From contig NZ_JABASQ010000009.1 in the NCBI RefSeq assembly GCF_016107535.1, forward strand, positions 1 to 64,000: DNA of 64,000 nucleotides, read 5' to 3'. Both the position numbers and the translations under genes were made by a program. Below the pieces are notes generated by a model. That model saw nothing but the letters and a program-made list of their open reading frames with translations, was not told the DNA's origin and made no database searches. Below, piece by piece: positions 49,683 to 59,010 of this stretch. Each line of letters starts with the position of its first letter. Positions within the stretch are counted from its first letter, which is position 1. This DNA is from Psychrobacter cibarius (GTDB taxonomy: Bacteria > Pseudomonadota > Gammaproteobacteria > Pseudomonadales > Moraxellaceae).

Positions 49683-50780
49683 ATGACTGTTTCTTCTACG
49701 CCAAGCTTTATACCTGAAAGCCTTATGCCTTCAAGACTTGTATCTTTTACTAGCTTTAATAACAACACCGAGCAATTTCATAGCGCCGTGCGGGTGCAAC
49801 TTGCACAAGATATAGACGTGCTGTTTGAGTATGCCAACCTGCCAAGCCCGTTGATTGATGCCTGCCGTTATGTGATGACCGGTCAAGGTAAATTGGTGCG
49901 TCCACTATTGGTCGCCAGCGCCTTTGATAGTGTCAATCAAAGCAATGCTAATGACAATACAGATAAAAGCACTGACAATAAAAACAGCATGGCTAACGCT
50001 GATGGTTTGGAAGCTCTATTAGAAAACGACTCCAATTATGATATGGCGCGCCGTGCGGCATTGGCGGTGGAGCTGCTGCATACCTATTCATTAGTACATG
50101 ACGACTTGCCCTGTATGGACGATGATGACTTGCGCCGTGGTCAGCCGACAGCGCATATCGTCTTTGAAGAATCGACCGCCCTACTCGCTGGCGACGTGCT
50201 ACAGACGCTCGCCTTTGAAGTATTGACCGCAGAGCTGCCAACCTTTGCGCCTTATAATTCAGCTATCGCCAGCCAGCTCATCGCAATATTTGCGCCACGT
50301 GCACGGCGTATGGTTTCTGGTCAAATGCTTGACCTGAATGCTGAGGCTAGTGCTAATATTTCACAAGGCGATCTAGAAGCTATCCACCGTGATAAAACTG
50401 GCGCATTGATTGAAGCCGCTATGCTTATGGGCGGCATCTGTGCTGGTGCGACCGCTCCGCAGCGTATGGCATTACAAGAGTGCGCCCAACATATTGGTCT
50501 CGCCTTTCAGGTTCAAGACGATATTTTAGACGTCACGACCTCTACTGATACCCTTGGCAAACCTGCTGGCAGCGATGAAAAATTAGACAAATCTACTTAT
50601 GTGAAATTGATGGGTGTCGAAAACGCGACTAGCTATGCGCAATCGCTATTTAATGACGGACGCACAGCCATCATTCGTGAAATGAGTCGTCATGAATCAA
50701 GCAGTAGCGAGCTTCGCAATGACGCAAACAATGATGCTTTACTGGCATTAATAGAATGGCTATGGGCACGTAAAAAATAG
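49683..50780 (+). CDS. ispA: Polyprenyl synthetase, farnesyl diphosphate synthase type
   Basis: The enzyme condenses IPP with allylic diphosphates. The 365-residue protein has the first Asp-rich motif DDLPCMDDDDLRRG at 140-153, the second QVQDDILD with Asp279-Asp280 and Asp283, and the KTG segment near 238, as in IspA. It is about 65 residues longer than E. coli IspA owing to an N-terminal extension and an Asn/Asp/Ser-rich insert at about 84-120. It has a weak ribosome binding site. No dxs or xseB partner is adjacent. Confidence 0.9.
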   Translation: MTVSSTPSFIPESLMPSRLVSFTSFNNNTEQFHSAVRVQLAQDIDVLFEYANLPSPLIDACRYVMTGQGKLVRPLLVASAFDSVNQSNANDNTDKSTDNKNSMANADGLEALLENDSNYDMARRAALAVELLHTYSLVHDDLPCMDDDDLRRGQPTAHIVFEESTALLAGDVLQTLAFEVLTAELPTFAPYNSAIASQLIAIFAPRARRMVSGQMLDLNAEASANISQGDLEAIHRDKTGALIEAAMLMGGICAGATAPQRMALQECAQHIGLAFQVQDDILDVTTSTDTLGKPAGSDEKLDKSTYVKLMGVENATSYAQSLFNDGRTAIIREMSRHESSSSELRNDANNDALLALIEWLWARKK

Positions 50781-50821
50781 CCAAAAATTTAACCATCAAA
50801 GAACGGTAATGAGTGGTCAAC

Positions 50822-51640
50822 ATGGACAGTAACCCTATCCCGCGTATTTATCTTGGCACTGGTGGCTATAGCGATACCGATTTGCTCGGTACGCTGTATC
50901 CAACTGGCACAAAGAAAACGGACTTCTTACGCGAGTACGCCAAGCAATACGGCGCAGTTGAGATTAATAGCACCTTTTACGCGCCCATCGGGCAAAAAGC
51001 CTTTGCTGGCATGGTCGATAAAGCCTACGTGCAAGCAGACAGTGAGTTGAAGTTCGCGGTCAAACTGCATCAAGACTTTACTCATGCGCGCAAGGGCACA
51101 GCCGAACATGCGCAAGCGTTTTTAAATGCCCTATCCCCGCTTATCGAAGCCAACGCTCTCGCGCCACTACTACTGCAATTCCCACACGGCTTTGATCGTA
51201 CCCGCGAGCATCGTCTATATCTGGCAAACCTGGTCAGTTGGTTTCAAGATTATCCACTAGCCGTTGAGTTTCGTCATAATGGTTGGCATACCCCGCAAGT
51301 GGTCGATAGTTTTGTCAAACAAGGTCTGATTTGGTGTAGCGTTGATTATCCCAAAGTCAGTGGTCTACCACCGTCACGATTGATATTTACCGAGCGCACG
51401 GGCTATCTGCGTATGCATGGTAACAATCTAAACTGGTGGGATGCGATGAGTGCCGCTGACCGCCATGATTATCGCTATAGCGAGGCGGAAATGCAGGACT
51501 GGGCGCAAGCGATTGCCAATCAGCGTCAGCATTTTGATACGCTGTATATTTTCTTTCAAAATACCGTTAATGCGCATGCTTATTATAATATTGCGATGTT
51601 AAGAGAAGCGTTGGGTAGGTTTGAATTTGAGGTGTTGTAG
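50822..51640 (+). CDS. DUF72-family protein
   Basis: A TIM-barrel-like DUF72 protein (YecE type) of 272 residues. It has YLGTGGYSDTD at the start, EINSTFYAP, FAVKLHQDFTH, LLQFPHGFDRT, AVEFRHNGWH, and the C-terminal IFFQNTVNAHAYYNIAML, which matches the family. The function is unknown. The start at ATG 50822 or GTG 50813 is uncertain. It follows ispA closely on the same strand. Confidence 0.88.
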   Translation: MDSNPIPRIYLGTGGYSDTDLLGTLYPTGTKKTDFLREYAKQYGAVEINSTFYAPIGQKAFAGMVDKAYVQADSELKFAVKLHQDFTHARKGTAEHAQAFLNALSPLIEANALAPLLLQFPHGFDRTREHRLYLANLVSWFQDYPLAVEFRHNGWHTPQVVDSFVKQGLIWCSVDYPKVSGLPPSRLIFTERTGYLRMHGNNLNWWDAMSAADRHDYRYSEAEMQDWAQAIANQRQHFDTLYIFFQNTVNAHAYYNIAMLREALGRFEFEVL

Positions 51641-51774
51641 CTTCTAAAGTTTGTTACTAGCGACTGACTCGTATATTCTCAGAGTCTATTACTTTGAAAA
51701 CAAATATATAAATCTGTACGGACTTTTAATATCGTTCTTATCAACTGTAATTATTAGAATAACTGGAAGAAAGT

Positions 51775-52461
51775 ATGTCAAATATAGAGCTTTTAGCTTT
51801 AATCGCTTCAATAGCCTCTTTAATACTCGCTGTTGGAGCGATTTGGTTATCTTTAGTGTTTTTTAAAATGTCAGATGCATCTTCCAAGGTCACAACTAAG
51901 GCTGCATCTGATATTGACGCTAGTGTACAGAAGCTAGAGAAACTTTTCGATAAGCTTTACTCAGATACATTTTCTATGGTGAAAGATACAGTTTCTGATA
52001 TGAGAAACCATATTTGGAATGGGGATGATAGTATTAGTTCTAATAAGGATATTAAAAATAATATCTTAGAAGAAGCTGAACGAAAGTCAGAAGAAAAAAT
52101 TCAAGGTATTAAGTCAGTTTTTGATAATAAGTTGACCGAAATATTACGAAAGCAAGAAATCGCTGATAATAAAGTTTCAGGATTGGGCAATGAGTTAGAA
52201 AACTTATTAGAAAATGCCATACAAACTTCTAGTATGGTAGAAAGTGAAACACGTGAAGAGATATTGCAAAATAATATCATAAAGGTAATTGACGGATTAC
52301 AAAGAACAAACAAGGTTGTTGTAGCCGATGATATAGTTCAAAAATTGGATGGATTTTTCCATGAGATGGATGTTGTCAATGAATTACAAAAAATGAATAC
52401 ATCTGGTATATTGGCTTTCAATGGCAGTCTGCAACCTGAAACAATAGTCAGAATGAAATAA
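51775..52461 (+). CDS. Single-pass membrane protein with coiled coil, unknown function
   Basis: I do not recognise this 228-residue product. A hydrophobic helix at about residues 5-31 is followed by a largely helical, charged region (Lys/Glu/Asp/Ser) with heptad-like patterns through about 160, so it probably forms a cytoplasmic coiled coil anchored at the membrane. GGAAGAAAGT precedes the ATG. Its composition is more AT-rich than the neighbours, which may indicate recent acquisition. It is convergent with sodB across a shared terminator. Confidence 0.78.
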   Translation: MSNIELLALIASIASLILAVGAIWLSLVFFKMSDASSKVTTKAASDIDASVQKLEKLFDKLYSDTFSMVKDTVSDMRNHIWNGDDSISSNKDIKNNILEEAERKSEEKIQGIKSVFDNKLTEILRKQEIADNKVSGLGNELENLLENAIQTSSMVESETREEILQNNIIKVIDGLQRTNKVVVADDIVQKLDGFFHEMDVVNELQKMNTSGILAFNGSLQPETIVRMK

Positions 52462-52489
52462 AAAAGGACGCCTCTCAGCGTCCTTTTTT
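52460..52489. terminator. Bidirectional terminator between the orphan gene and sodB
   Basis: A-run, GGACGC, loop CTCTCA, GCGTCC, T-run, starting on the orphan's stop codon. Confidence 0.93.
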
Positions 52490-52516
52490 ATTAATCAAAT
52501 ACTTAGTGGTTAAAGA

Positions 52517-53146
52517 TTACTCTTCAACACCAGCATCTTGACCTTTATATTTTGCGTTTGCGTAGTCCCAGTTCACTAGTTTGTCTAGGAACGTATCAAC
52601 ATAGTCAGGACGACGGTTACGATAATCGATGTAGTAAGCATGTTCCCATACATCACAAGTCAATACAGCAACTTGGTCATGTGCAAGTGGTGTATCAGCG
52701 TTAGCCGTTTTGGCGATAGACAGTTTGCCACCGACTTTATCAGCAACTAACCATGCCCAACCTGAACCAAACTGAGTCAATGCTGCATTTTTGAACTCTT
52801 CACGGAACTTGTCATAGCTACCGAAATCTTCTTCGATTTTAGCTTTTAGATCGCCAGTAGGTTCGCCGCCGCCGTTCGTTGGCGTCATGCAGTTCCAATA
52901 GAACGTGTGGTTCCATACTTGGGCCGCTTGGTTGAACATACCTTGCTTGCTATCATCGTTAGCAGTCGCTAGGATGATTTCTGGCAATGTTTTGTCTTCT
53001 AGACCAGAACCAGGTAGCAATTCGTTAAGCTTAGTTACGTATGCATTGTGATGCTTGTCGTGATGGTATTCTAGCGTCTCGGCACTGATATGTGGCTCTA
53101 GTGCGTCTTTTGCATATGGTAGTTCTGGCAATGTAATGTTTGACAT
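52517..53146 (-). CDS. sodB: Superoxide dismutase, iron type
   Basis: SOD dismutates superoxide in the cytoplasm. The 209-residue protein has metal ligands His28, His80, Asp165 and His169 (in LEYHHDKHH, VWNHTFYW and DVWEHAYY). The Gln76 in AAQVWNH is the position that favours iron over manganese in this family; metal use is inferred. The start has AAGGAT. Confidence 0.93.
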   Translation of the reverse strand: MSNITLPELPYAKDALEPHISAETLEYHHDKHHNAYVTKLNELLPGSGLEDKTLPEIILATANDDSKQGMFNQAAQVWNHTFYWNCMTPTNGGGEPTGDLKAKIEEDFGSYDKFREEFKNAALTQFGSGWAWLVADKVGGKLSIAKTANADTPLAHDQVAVLTCDVWEHAYYIDYRNRRPDYVDTFLDKLVNWDYANAKYKGQDAGVEE

Positions 53147-53701
53147 AGTTATTTTATCCTTGCTGTTTAGCCGTCATTTGATAAAAACTCATTATAGAAA
53201 CTGAATTTTACGCTATTTTTACACCGCAAAAAACACTATAAAATAGCGGACTAAATTGGCTGAGTTTATTGTTTGAAATGAATGTTATTGCTTAATACCG
53301 TTTATTGTTTAACACAGTATCACGTATTATTATGAATCCAAAATTAACTTACTTTTGTTACAGTTTGCTCAAAAGCCAAATGCTTGACTTCATAAGCATT
53401 TATTAACTTAATATTCACAAGCCATAAGATATCATTCACGGTAGCTTGGCGGCTATTATAGCAACAGTAGCGACAAATATCAGTTACCAAATGTTATGGA
53501 TAACACTGTTAGTATAGCCTTTGGATGCCTATAGACTAAGCGCAGAATGCCTTGCCATGCCTATCGTGCTAGGCAATTAGCTGACTGATAAACTGATGAA
53601 ATTGGCATTAAGAGACAGCTATAATTTAAAAACTGACCATACTTTCAACAATGATACTTTCACTAACCATATTCTTAATAATGACATAACGGAATAACCC
53701 T
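53147..53701. other. Intergenic region between sodB and rdgB
   Basis: 555 bp between divergent genes. A TATAAT on the minus strand (53191-53196) may be the sodB -10, without a good -35; a TATAAT on the plus strand near 53620 may serve rdgB. No ORF, RNA gene or repeat is seen. Confidence 0.4.
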
Positions 53702-54355
53702 ATGAGCACCACGAATACCTCACGCTCCTCTACCCAATCGACCCCTGATAATCAATGGGTGCTCGCCAGTAATAATAAAGGCAAACTGGCTGAGTTTAAA
53801 AGGCTGTTTGCCGAGGCAGATTTGGATGTGACGATTATCCCGCAGGGTGAGCTTGATATCGAAGATGCAGTTGAGGATGGTTTAAGTTTTGTAGAAAACG
53901 CCATGATTAAAGCGCGTCATGCCAGCCGTATCAGCGGACTACCTGCGATTGCTGATGACTCAGGACTATGTGTGCCAGTATTAGGTAACGCACCGGGCAT
54001 CTATTCTGCTCGCTATGCTGGTGAGCATGGTAATGATGATAAAAACAACATCAAGCTCATCGCTGACTTGCAGCCTATCCGTGATGCGCAAGCTAACAAA
54101 CCTATTAAAGGGTTATTTGTTTGCGTACTGGCGATGGTGCGCCATGCTGATGATCCGCTACCGATTATCGCGCAAGGTCTATGGCAGGGTGAGATTTTAG
54201 AGACAGCGCATGGTGACGGTGGTTTTGGTTATGATCCGCTGTTTTGGTTGCCAGAGTTACAAGCTAGCGCCGCAAGCTTAAGTGCTGCTGATAAAAATAG
54301 CATCAGTCATCGTGGTCAGGCGATTCAGCAATTATTGGCGCAGTTGCCGTTGTAG
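53702..54355 (+). CDS. rdgB: XTP/dITP diphosphatase (RdgB/HAM1)
   Basis: RdgB removes non-canonical purine nucleotides. The 217-residue protein has WVLASNNKGKLAEF, the ADDSGLCVPVLGNAPGIYSARYAG motif and GFGYDPLFWLP and SHRGQA at the end, the full family pattern. A short Ser/Thr-rich N-terminus precedes the core. Confidence 0.95.
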   Translation: MSTTNTSRSSTQSTPDNQWVLASNNKGKLAEFKRLFAEADLDVTIIPQGELDIEDAVEDGLSFVENAMIKARHASRISGLPAIADDSGLCVPVLGNAPGIYSARYAGEHGNDDKNNIKLIADLQPIRDAQANKPIKGLFVCVLAMVRHADDPLPIIAQGLWQGEILETAHGDGGFGYDPLFWLPELQASAASLSAADKNSISHRGQAIQQLLAQLPL

Positions 54356-54859
54356 ATAACCCCTAAAACCTATAGTCGATTCAATTTATTCCTTTAGCTA
54401 TTACAAGAAAGTCGAGCACAGAGGCACAAATCGTAGTTTAAGCAAGATTGACGATGTAGCAGATTCAAAGGGAATGGACGATAAAGAGATAATTTTTACT
54501 TTAATAAACAGATAGATTATACTGTTCTACTTTTAAAATTTTGTTGAAAGCCGTTATTTGTCTGTATAATTCACCAAAAAGCGTTATTATGCGGTGCATT
54601 AACGGTTTATGATTGATATCTGATAGCGCCTATTACTAAGATAACCGTTTCACATTTTAGTATCAGTCAGCGCCAGTGGTGACCAAAGGCGATTGCTCAA
54701 GGTACTGACTTTGACATTGCGCGCTATCGCTATCCCCTATTTATTCCAACGGCAACCCATGGTACACGCCCGTAATTTGAGGCACGGTTTGTCTATTACC
54801 ATTTAACCCTAAGTACTATTTAATCAAACGTACTATTTAATCCTAAAGGTGTAATTAAC
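54356..54859. other. Intergenic region upstream of tig
   Basis: 504 bp. It contains the tig promoter candidate and, just before tig, a direct repeat GTACTATTTAATC at 54813-54825 and 54830-54842. No ORF is supported. Confidence 0.45.
54541..54570 (+). promoter_or_regulatory. Candidate tig promoter
   Basis: TTGTTG (54541-54546), 18-bp spacer, perfect TATAAT (54565-54570). It implies a leader of about 280 nt before tig. Confidence 0.5.
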
Positions 54860-56203
54860 ATGGCTACAGATTTACAAGTCACAACCAACAAGTTATCTAA
54901 TAAAGAAACCCAATTGACAGTTAAAGTACCTGTCGAAAAAATTCAAAACAAAGTCGAAGGTCGTATTCGCCAAGTTGCGAAAACTGCCAAGATTGACGGT
55001 TTCCGTAAAGGTAACGTCCCTATGTCACATATCCGTTCACAGTACGGTGCTGGCATTCAACAAGAAGTCATCAACGATGTGATCCGTGATACCGTTTTTG
55101 AAGCGATCAAATCTGAAGACATCCGCGCGGTTGGCATGCCTAACATCGACGACGTAAAACTTGAAGATGATTTCTTGGTTTATCAAGCCACTGTTGAAAT
55201 CTTCCCAGAAGTAGACGTGCAAGGTATCAATGAGATCGAAGTTGAGCGTCACACGGCTAAAGTAAGCGAAGAAGACGTCGACACTATGATCGAAAACCTT
55301 CAAAAGCAACGTGAAGAATTCGTTGAGAAAAAAGGTAAAGCGGACAAAGGCAATCAAGTAACTTTTGACTTTGAAGGCTCTATCGATGGCGAAAAATTCG
55401 AAGGCGGTTCTGCTGAAGATTTCAAACTGGTTATCGGTAGCAACCAGATGATCCCAGGTTTTGAAGCGGGTATCAAAGGCATGAAAGCTGGCGAAGAAAA
55501 AACTATCGACGTAACTTTCCCAGAAGATTATCAAGCTGAGAACCTAGCTGGCAAAGAAGCACAGTTCAAAATCAACGTAAAATTGGTTGAAAAATCTAAG
55601 CTACCTGAAATCGACGATGCGTTCCTTGAGCTATTCGGTGTAAAAGAAGGCGGCGTTGAGAAGCTGAAAGAAGATGTACGCAAAAACATGGAACGCGAAA
55701 TCAAAAACGCTGCGCGTAGCCAAGTTAAGCAAGCGACTTTTGACGCATTGTTAGAAAAGAACGAGTTTGACGTACCAAATGCTATGCTAGAGCAAGAAAT
55801 CGAGCGTCAACGCAACATGATGATGCAACGTTTTTCTCAGCAGTTCGGTGCCAATGCTGATAGCTTTGATAAAGACATGCTGCCAAATGAGCTATTTGAA
55901 GAGCAAGCGCTACGTGCTGCCCGTCTTGGCATTATCGTTGCTCGCGTTATCGATACCAAAGGCTTAGAAGTCGATCAAGAACGCGTTGAAACCTTCATCA
56001 AAGAAGCCGCTGAAAACTACGAAGATCCAAGCGAAGTAATCGAGTATTACACCAATGACAAGCAGCAGCGCGCGAACATTGAGTCTGTGGTACTAGAAGA
56101 CCAAGTAGTTGATTATTTAATCGAGCAAGGCAAAGTAACTGACAAAGAAGTTAGCTACCAAGACCTATTAGCTGCACAGCAACAACAGCAGCAAGGCATG
56201 TAA
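54860..56203 (+). CDS. tig: Trigger factor (ribosome-associated chaperone)
   Basis: Trigger factor binds nascent chains at the ribosome exit. The 447-residue protein has the ribosome-binding GFRKGNVP motif near 48, a FKBP-type PPIase domain (about 152-240, with [17 protein letters not shown]) and the helical C-terminal arms. It ends in a poly-Gln tail. AAAGGT precedes the ATG. It stands before clpP and clpX, the usual order. Confidence 0.97.
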   Translation: MATDLQVTTNKLSNKETQLTVKVPVEKIQNKVEGRIRQVAKTAKIDGFRKGNVPMSHIRSQYGAGIQQEVINDVIRDTVFEAIKSEDIRAVGMPNIDDVKLEDDFLVYQATVEIFPEVDVQGINEIEVERHTAKVSEEDVDTMIENLQKQREEFVEKKGKADKGNQVTFDFEGSIDGEKFEGGSAEDFKLVIGSNQMIPGFEAGIKGMKAGEEKTIDVTFPEDYQAENLAGKEAQFKINVKLVEKSKLPEIDDAFLELFGVKEGGVEKLKEDVRKNMEREIKNAARSQVKQATFDALLEKNEFDVPNAMLEQEIERQRNMMMQRFSQQFGANADSFDKDMLPNELFEEQALRAARLGIIVARVIDTKGLEVDQERVETFIKEAAENYEDPSEVIEYYTNDKQQRANIESVVLEDQVVDYLIEQGKVTDKEVSYQDLLAAQQQQQQGM

Positions 56204-56263
56204 TTTAGTGAGATAACTTAGCAAGTTGCCATTCAATGGCAACTTGCTAATCTCAATCTAAAC

Positions 56264-56302
56264 ATGCTCTAACATAATGCTCTAACGCAATGCTCTAACA
56301 TA
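56264..56302 (+). repeat. 13-bp tandem repeat, three copies
   Basis: ATGCTCTAACATA, ATGCTCTAACGCA, ATGCTCTAACATA lie head to tail after tig. The last copy forms the 5' arm of the following terminator. Confidence 0.9.
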
Positions 56303-56320
56303 TGTGTTAGGGCATTTTTA
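56289..56320 (+). terminator. Terminator downstream of tig
   Basis: AATGCTCTAACA, loop TATG, TGTTAGGGCATT, TTTATT. The stem is complete if one T-G wobble is allowed. Confidence 0.8.
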
Positions 56321-56651
56321 TTGGGGATTTATATGCTATCTTTATGGACAGTTTATCACCAAGCCCCTTGATAAATGGTTACAGACGCCTTATTAATAGT
56401 GAGTCAATCATTTTATTAATAGCACTCATGTTATAAATAGAAAATTATTTTTCACATGAAAAAGTTACTATTGCCTCAATAAAAAAGTTACCATTAGCTC
56501 AATTATTTTTAGCGATATCTGGCGCTTATTATTTCAGCCAGCGAATATTATTAAAAAGCGGCAACATCTAGCATGATGAGCAGCCATAAAAGCGTAGCCG
56601 CTCGCTAGCTTCAATCCCTTTATTTTATGTACTTATAAACAGGACATCTTT

Positions 56652-57356
56652 ATGACAGATTATGATCGCATCACTGCCAACCCACATTTTGATATGCTGA
56701 TGAGTGCGCACAATGACGCACAAGGCATGCAATATACCCAAAGCGCCCCTCAAGCTGCGCATGCAGCATTAGTGCCAATGGTCGTTGAACAATCCTCTCG
56801 CGGTGAACGCTCGTTTGATATTTTCTCTCGTCTATTGCGTGAGCGCGTTATCTTTTTGACCGGTCAAGTCGAAGACCATATGGCCAATCTAATCGTCGCA
56901 CAGTTGCTATTTTTAGAAGCAGAAAACCCAGACAAAGACATTCATTTGTATATCAATTCACCAGGCGGCTCAGTGAGTGCAGGCTTGGCAATCTTTGATA
57001 CCATGAACTTTATCAAACCTGAAGTATCGACCATCTGTATGGGCGGCGCTTATAGCATGGGTTCATTCTTATTAGCGGCTGGTCAAAAAGGCAAGCGTTA
57101 CTCTCTTGCCAATGCTCGTGTCATGATTCATCAGCCTTCAGGCGGCGCGCAAGGTCAAGCAACCGATATCGAAATTAATGCGCGTGAAATTCTAAAAACG
57201 CGTGCCCGTTTAAATGAGATTTTGGCAGAACGTACTGGTCAACCATTAGAGAAAATTGAAAAAGACGTTGAGCGTGACTTTTGGTTAGATGCGAAAGAAG
57301 CCAAAGAATACGGTCTGGTTGATGAAGTATTAGAGCGCCGCCCTACTTCTTTATAA
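56652..57356 (+). CDS. clpP: ATP-dependent Clp protease proteolytic subunit
   Basis: ClpP is the serine peptidase that forms a chamber for ClpX substrates. The 234-residue protein has the catalytic Ser135 ([11 protein letters not shown]), His160 (MIHQPSGG) and Asp209 region of the triad. It is longer than the roughly 207 of E. coli because of an N-terminal extension of about 30 residues, which is probably a longer propeptide. The start has AGGACATC. It precedes clpX by 115 bp. Confidence 0.96.
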   Translation: MTDYDRITANPHFDMLMSAHNDAQGMQYTQSAPQAAHAALVPMVVEQSSRGERSFDIFSRLLRERVIFLTGQVEDHMANLIVAQLLFLEAENPDKDIHLYINSPGGSVSAGLAIFDTMNFIKPEVSTICMGGAYSMGSFLLAAGQKGKRYSLANARVMIHQPSGGAQGQATDIEINAREILKTRARLNEILAERTGQPLEKIEKDVERDFWLDAKEAKEYGLVDEVLERRPTSL

Positions 57357-57471
57357 TTACCGCATAAGAGCAAAAGCTTTGATGGGCATCAAAAGCCTGA
57401 GCGTTATACGTTTTGGCTTTGATGTAAAAAATCAAAATATTTGTAAGTTTTAAATTTTAGGAGCGCCTTTT

Positions 57472-58785
57472 ATGGCAGAAGATAACACCCCGCATTGCTC
57501 GTTTTGCGGCAAAGCCAAAAGCGATGTACAGCAGCTGATTGCCGCTGACGATGCCAATATCTGTAATGAATGTATTGAGCTATGTACCGATTTAATCGCT
57601 GATAGCGCCGAAGATGGTGATGATGAGAGCGACATTGATACTTCTTGGGTCAATAAAAAGCTACCAACGCCAAAAGAGCTGCGTGCCAAGCTTGACGAAT
57701 ACGTCATTGGACAAGACGCTGCTAAAAAAGCACTAGCAGTTGCCGTTTATAACCATTATAAGCGTCTAAAAGTTAGCCAAACCTTAGCCAATGACAGCAA
57801 AAAAGCGAAGATTGGCGCTGACGATGCCATGGTTGAATTGGCTAAGAGCAATATCTTGCTGATTGGCCCAACGGGTTCTGGTAAGACCTTACTGGCGCAA
57901 ACCTTGGCGCGTCTACTGGATGTGCCTTTTGCGATGGCCGATGCGACGACCTTGACCGAAGCAGGTTATGTCGGTGAAGATGTCGAAAACATCGTGCAAA
58001 AGCTACTACAAGCATCAGATTATGATGTCAGTAAAGCAGAGCAAGGTATTATCTATATCGATGAGATTGATAAAATCAGTAAGAAAGGCGACAACCCGTC
58101 TATCACCCGTGATGTTTCAGGCGAAGGCGTACAGCAAGCGTTGCTAAAGCTTATCGAAGGTACGGTCGCTGCCATTCCGCCACATGGTGGTCGTAAGCAT
58201 CCACAGCAAGAGCTGATCCAAGTTGATACTAGTAACATCTTAATCATCGTCGGTGGGGCGTTTGCTGGTCTTGATGCGGTTATTCAGCAGCGTACAGAAA
58301 AAGGCGGTATCGGCTTCAATGCTGATGTCAGCTCAAAAGATGATAGCAAACGCAGTTCAGAATTACTGCAACAAGTAGAGCCTGAAGATTTGATCAAATT
58401 TGGTCTCATTCCTGAGCTCATCGGTCGTCTTCCTGTTCTCGCTGCGCTCACAGAGCTGGACGAGGACGCATTGGTGCAGATATTGACAGAACCAAAAAAT
58501 GCCTTGGTTAAGCAATATAAGTATCTATTCGATATGGAAGGCGCTGATATTAGCTTTACCAAAGAAGCGCTCGATGCGATTGCCAAAAAAGCCATGGCGC
58601 GTAAGACTGGTGCTCGTGGTTTGCGTTCTATCGTTGAAAATGCGCTCCTTGAGACCATGTACGAGTTGCCTTCTATGAAAAACGCCAAGACTGTCATCGT
58701 CGATGAGCAAGTGATTAATGAAGGTAAAACACCTGAAATCATCTTTTCTACCGACGACTCAGAGCAAATAGCGATCGACGCTTAG
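57472..58785 (+). CDS. clpX: ATP-dependent Clp protease ATP-binding subunit ClpX
   Basis: ClpX unfolds substrates and feeds ClpP. The 437-residue protein has the N-terminal zinc finger (Cys9, Cys12, Cys31, Cys34), Walker A GPTGSGKT at 132-139, Walker [11 protein letters not shown], and the RKTGARGLR sensor-2 region. AGGAGCG precedes the ATG. It is followed by a terminator. Confidence 0.97.
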   Translation: MAEDNTPHCSFCGKAKSDVQQLIAADDANICNECIELCTDLIADSAEDGDDESDIDTSWVNKKLPTPKELRAKLDEYVIGQDAAKKALAVAVYNHYKRLKVSQTLANDSKKAKIGADDAMVELAKSNILLIGPTGSGKTLLAQTLARLLDVPFAMADATTLTEAGYVGEDVENIVQKLLQASDYDVSKAEQGIIYIDEIDKISKKGDNPSITRDVSGEGVQQALLKLIEGTVAAIPPHGGRKHPQQELIQVDTSNILIIVGGAFAGLDAVIQQRTEKGGIGFNADVSSKDDSKRSSELLQQVEPEDLIKFGLIPELIGRLPVLAALTELDEDALVQILTEPKNALVKQYKYLFDMEGADISFTKEALDAIAKKAMARKTGARGLRSIVENALLETMYELPSMKNAKTVIVDEQVINEGKTPEIIFSTDDSEQIAIDA

Positions 58786-58827
58786 CGGTTGTTATCAGCT
58801 CTATTAAAACTGTCATTGAAGTAAAGG

Positions 58828-58859
58828 CGTCTAGCATATCTTATGCTAGACGTTTTTTT
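58828..58859 (+). terminator. Terminator downstream of clpX
   Basis: CGTCTAGCATA, loop TCT, TATGCTAGACG, TTTTTTT: an 11-bp perfect stem. Confidence 0.95.
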
Positions 58860-59010
58860 ATGGCTGCTCACTTATGATCTTTTTACGACAGCCAATGTAT
58901 GGGTAAAGTGACAGCCACGTCTATCAATCGTTCACAGCTAAAACCACAAAGCATGCTAAGGTAAATGTGCTACCAACACCTATCACTGATGAAACAAAGG
59001 ACTGTTTATC

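Larger units (their letters stand above)
56204..56651. other. tig-clpP intergenic region, repeat-rich
   Basis: 448 bp with a perfect 15-bp-stem hairpin TTAGCAAGTTGCCAT at 56218-56232 and its complement at 56236-56250, the 13-bp tandem repeat and terminator listed below, and a 20-bp direct repeat AAAGTTACTATTGCCTCAAT (56461-56480) and a 17/20 match at 56484-56503. I did not identify a heat-shock promoter. Confidence 0.6.

Noticed and set aside
55037..55534. 165-codon open frame opposite tig
   Set aside because: Its Phe/Val/Asp-rich composition is the complement of the Lys/Glu-rich trigger factor; no start signal.
58284..58742. 152-codon open frame opposite clpX
   Set aside because: Shadow of the strongly conserved AAA+ domain; Ser-rich complement composition.
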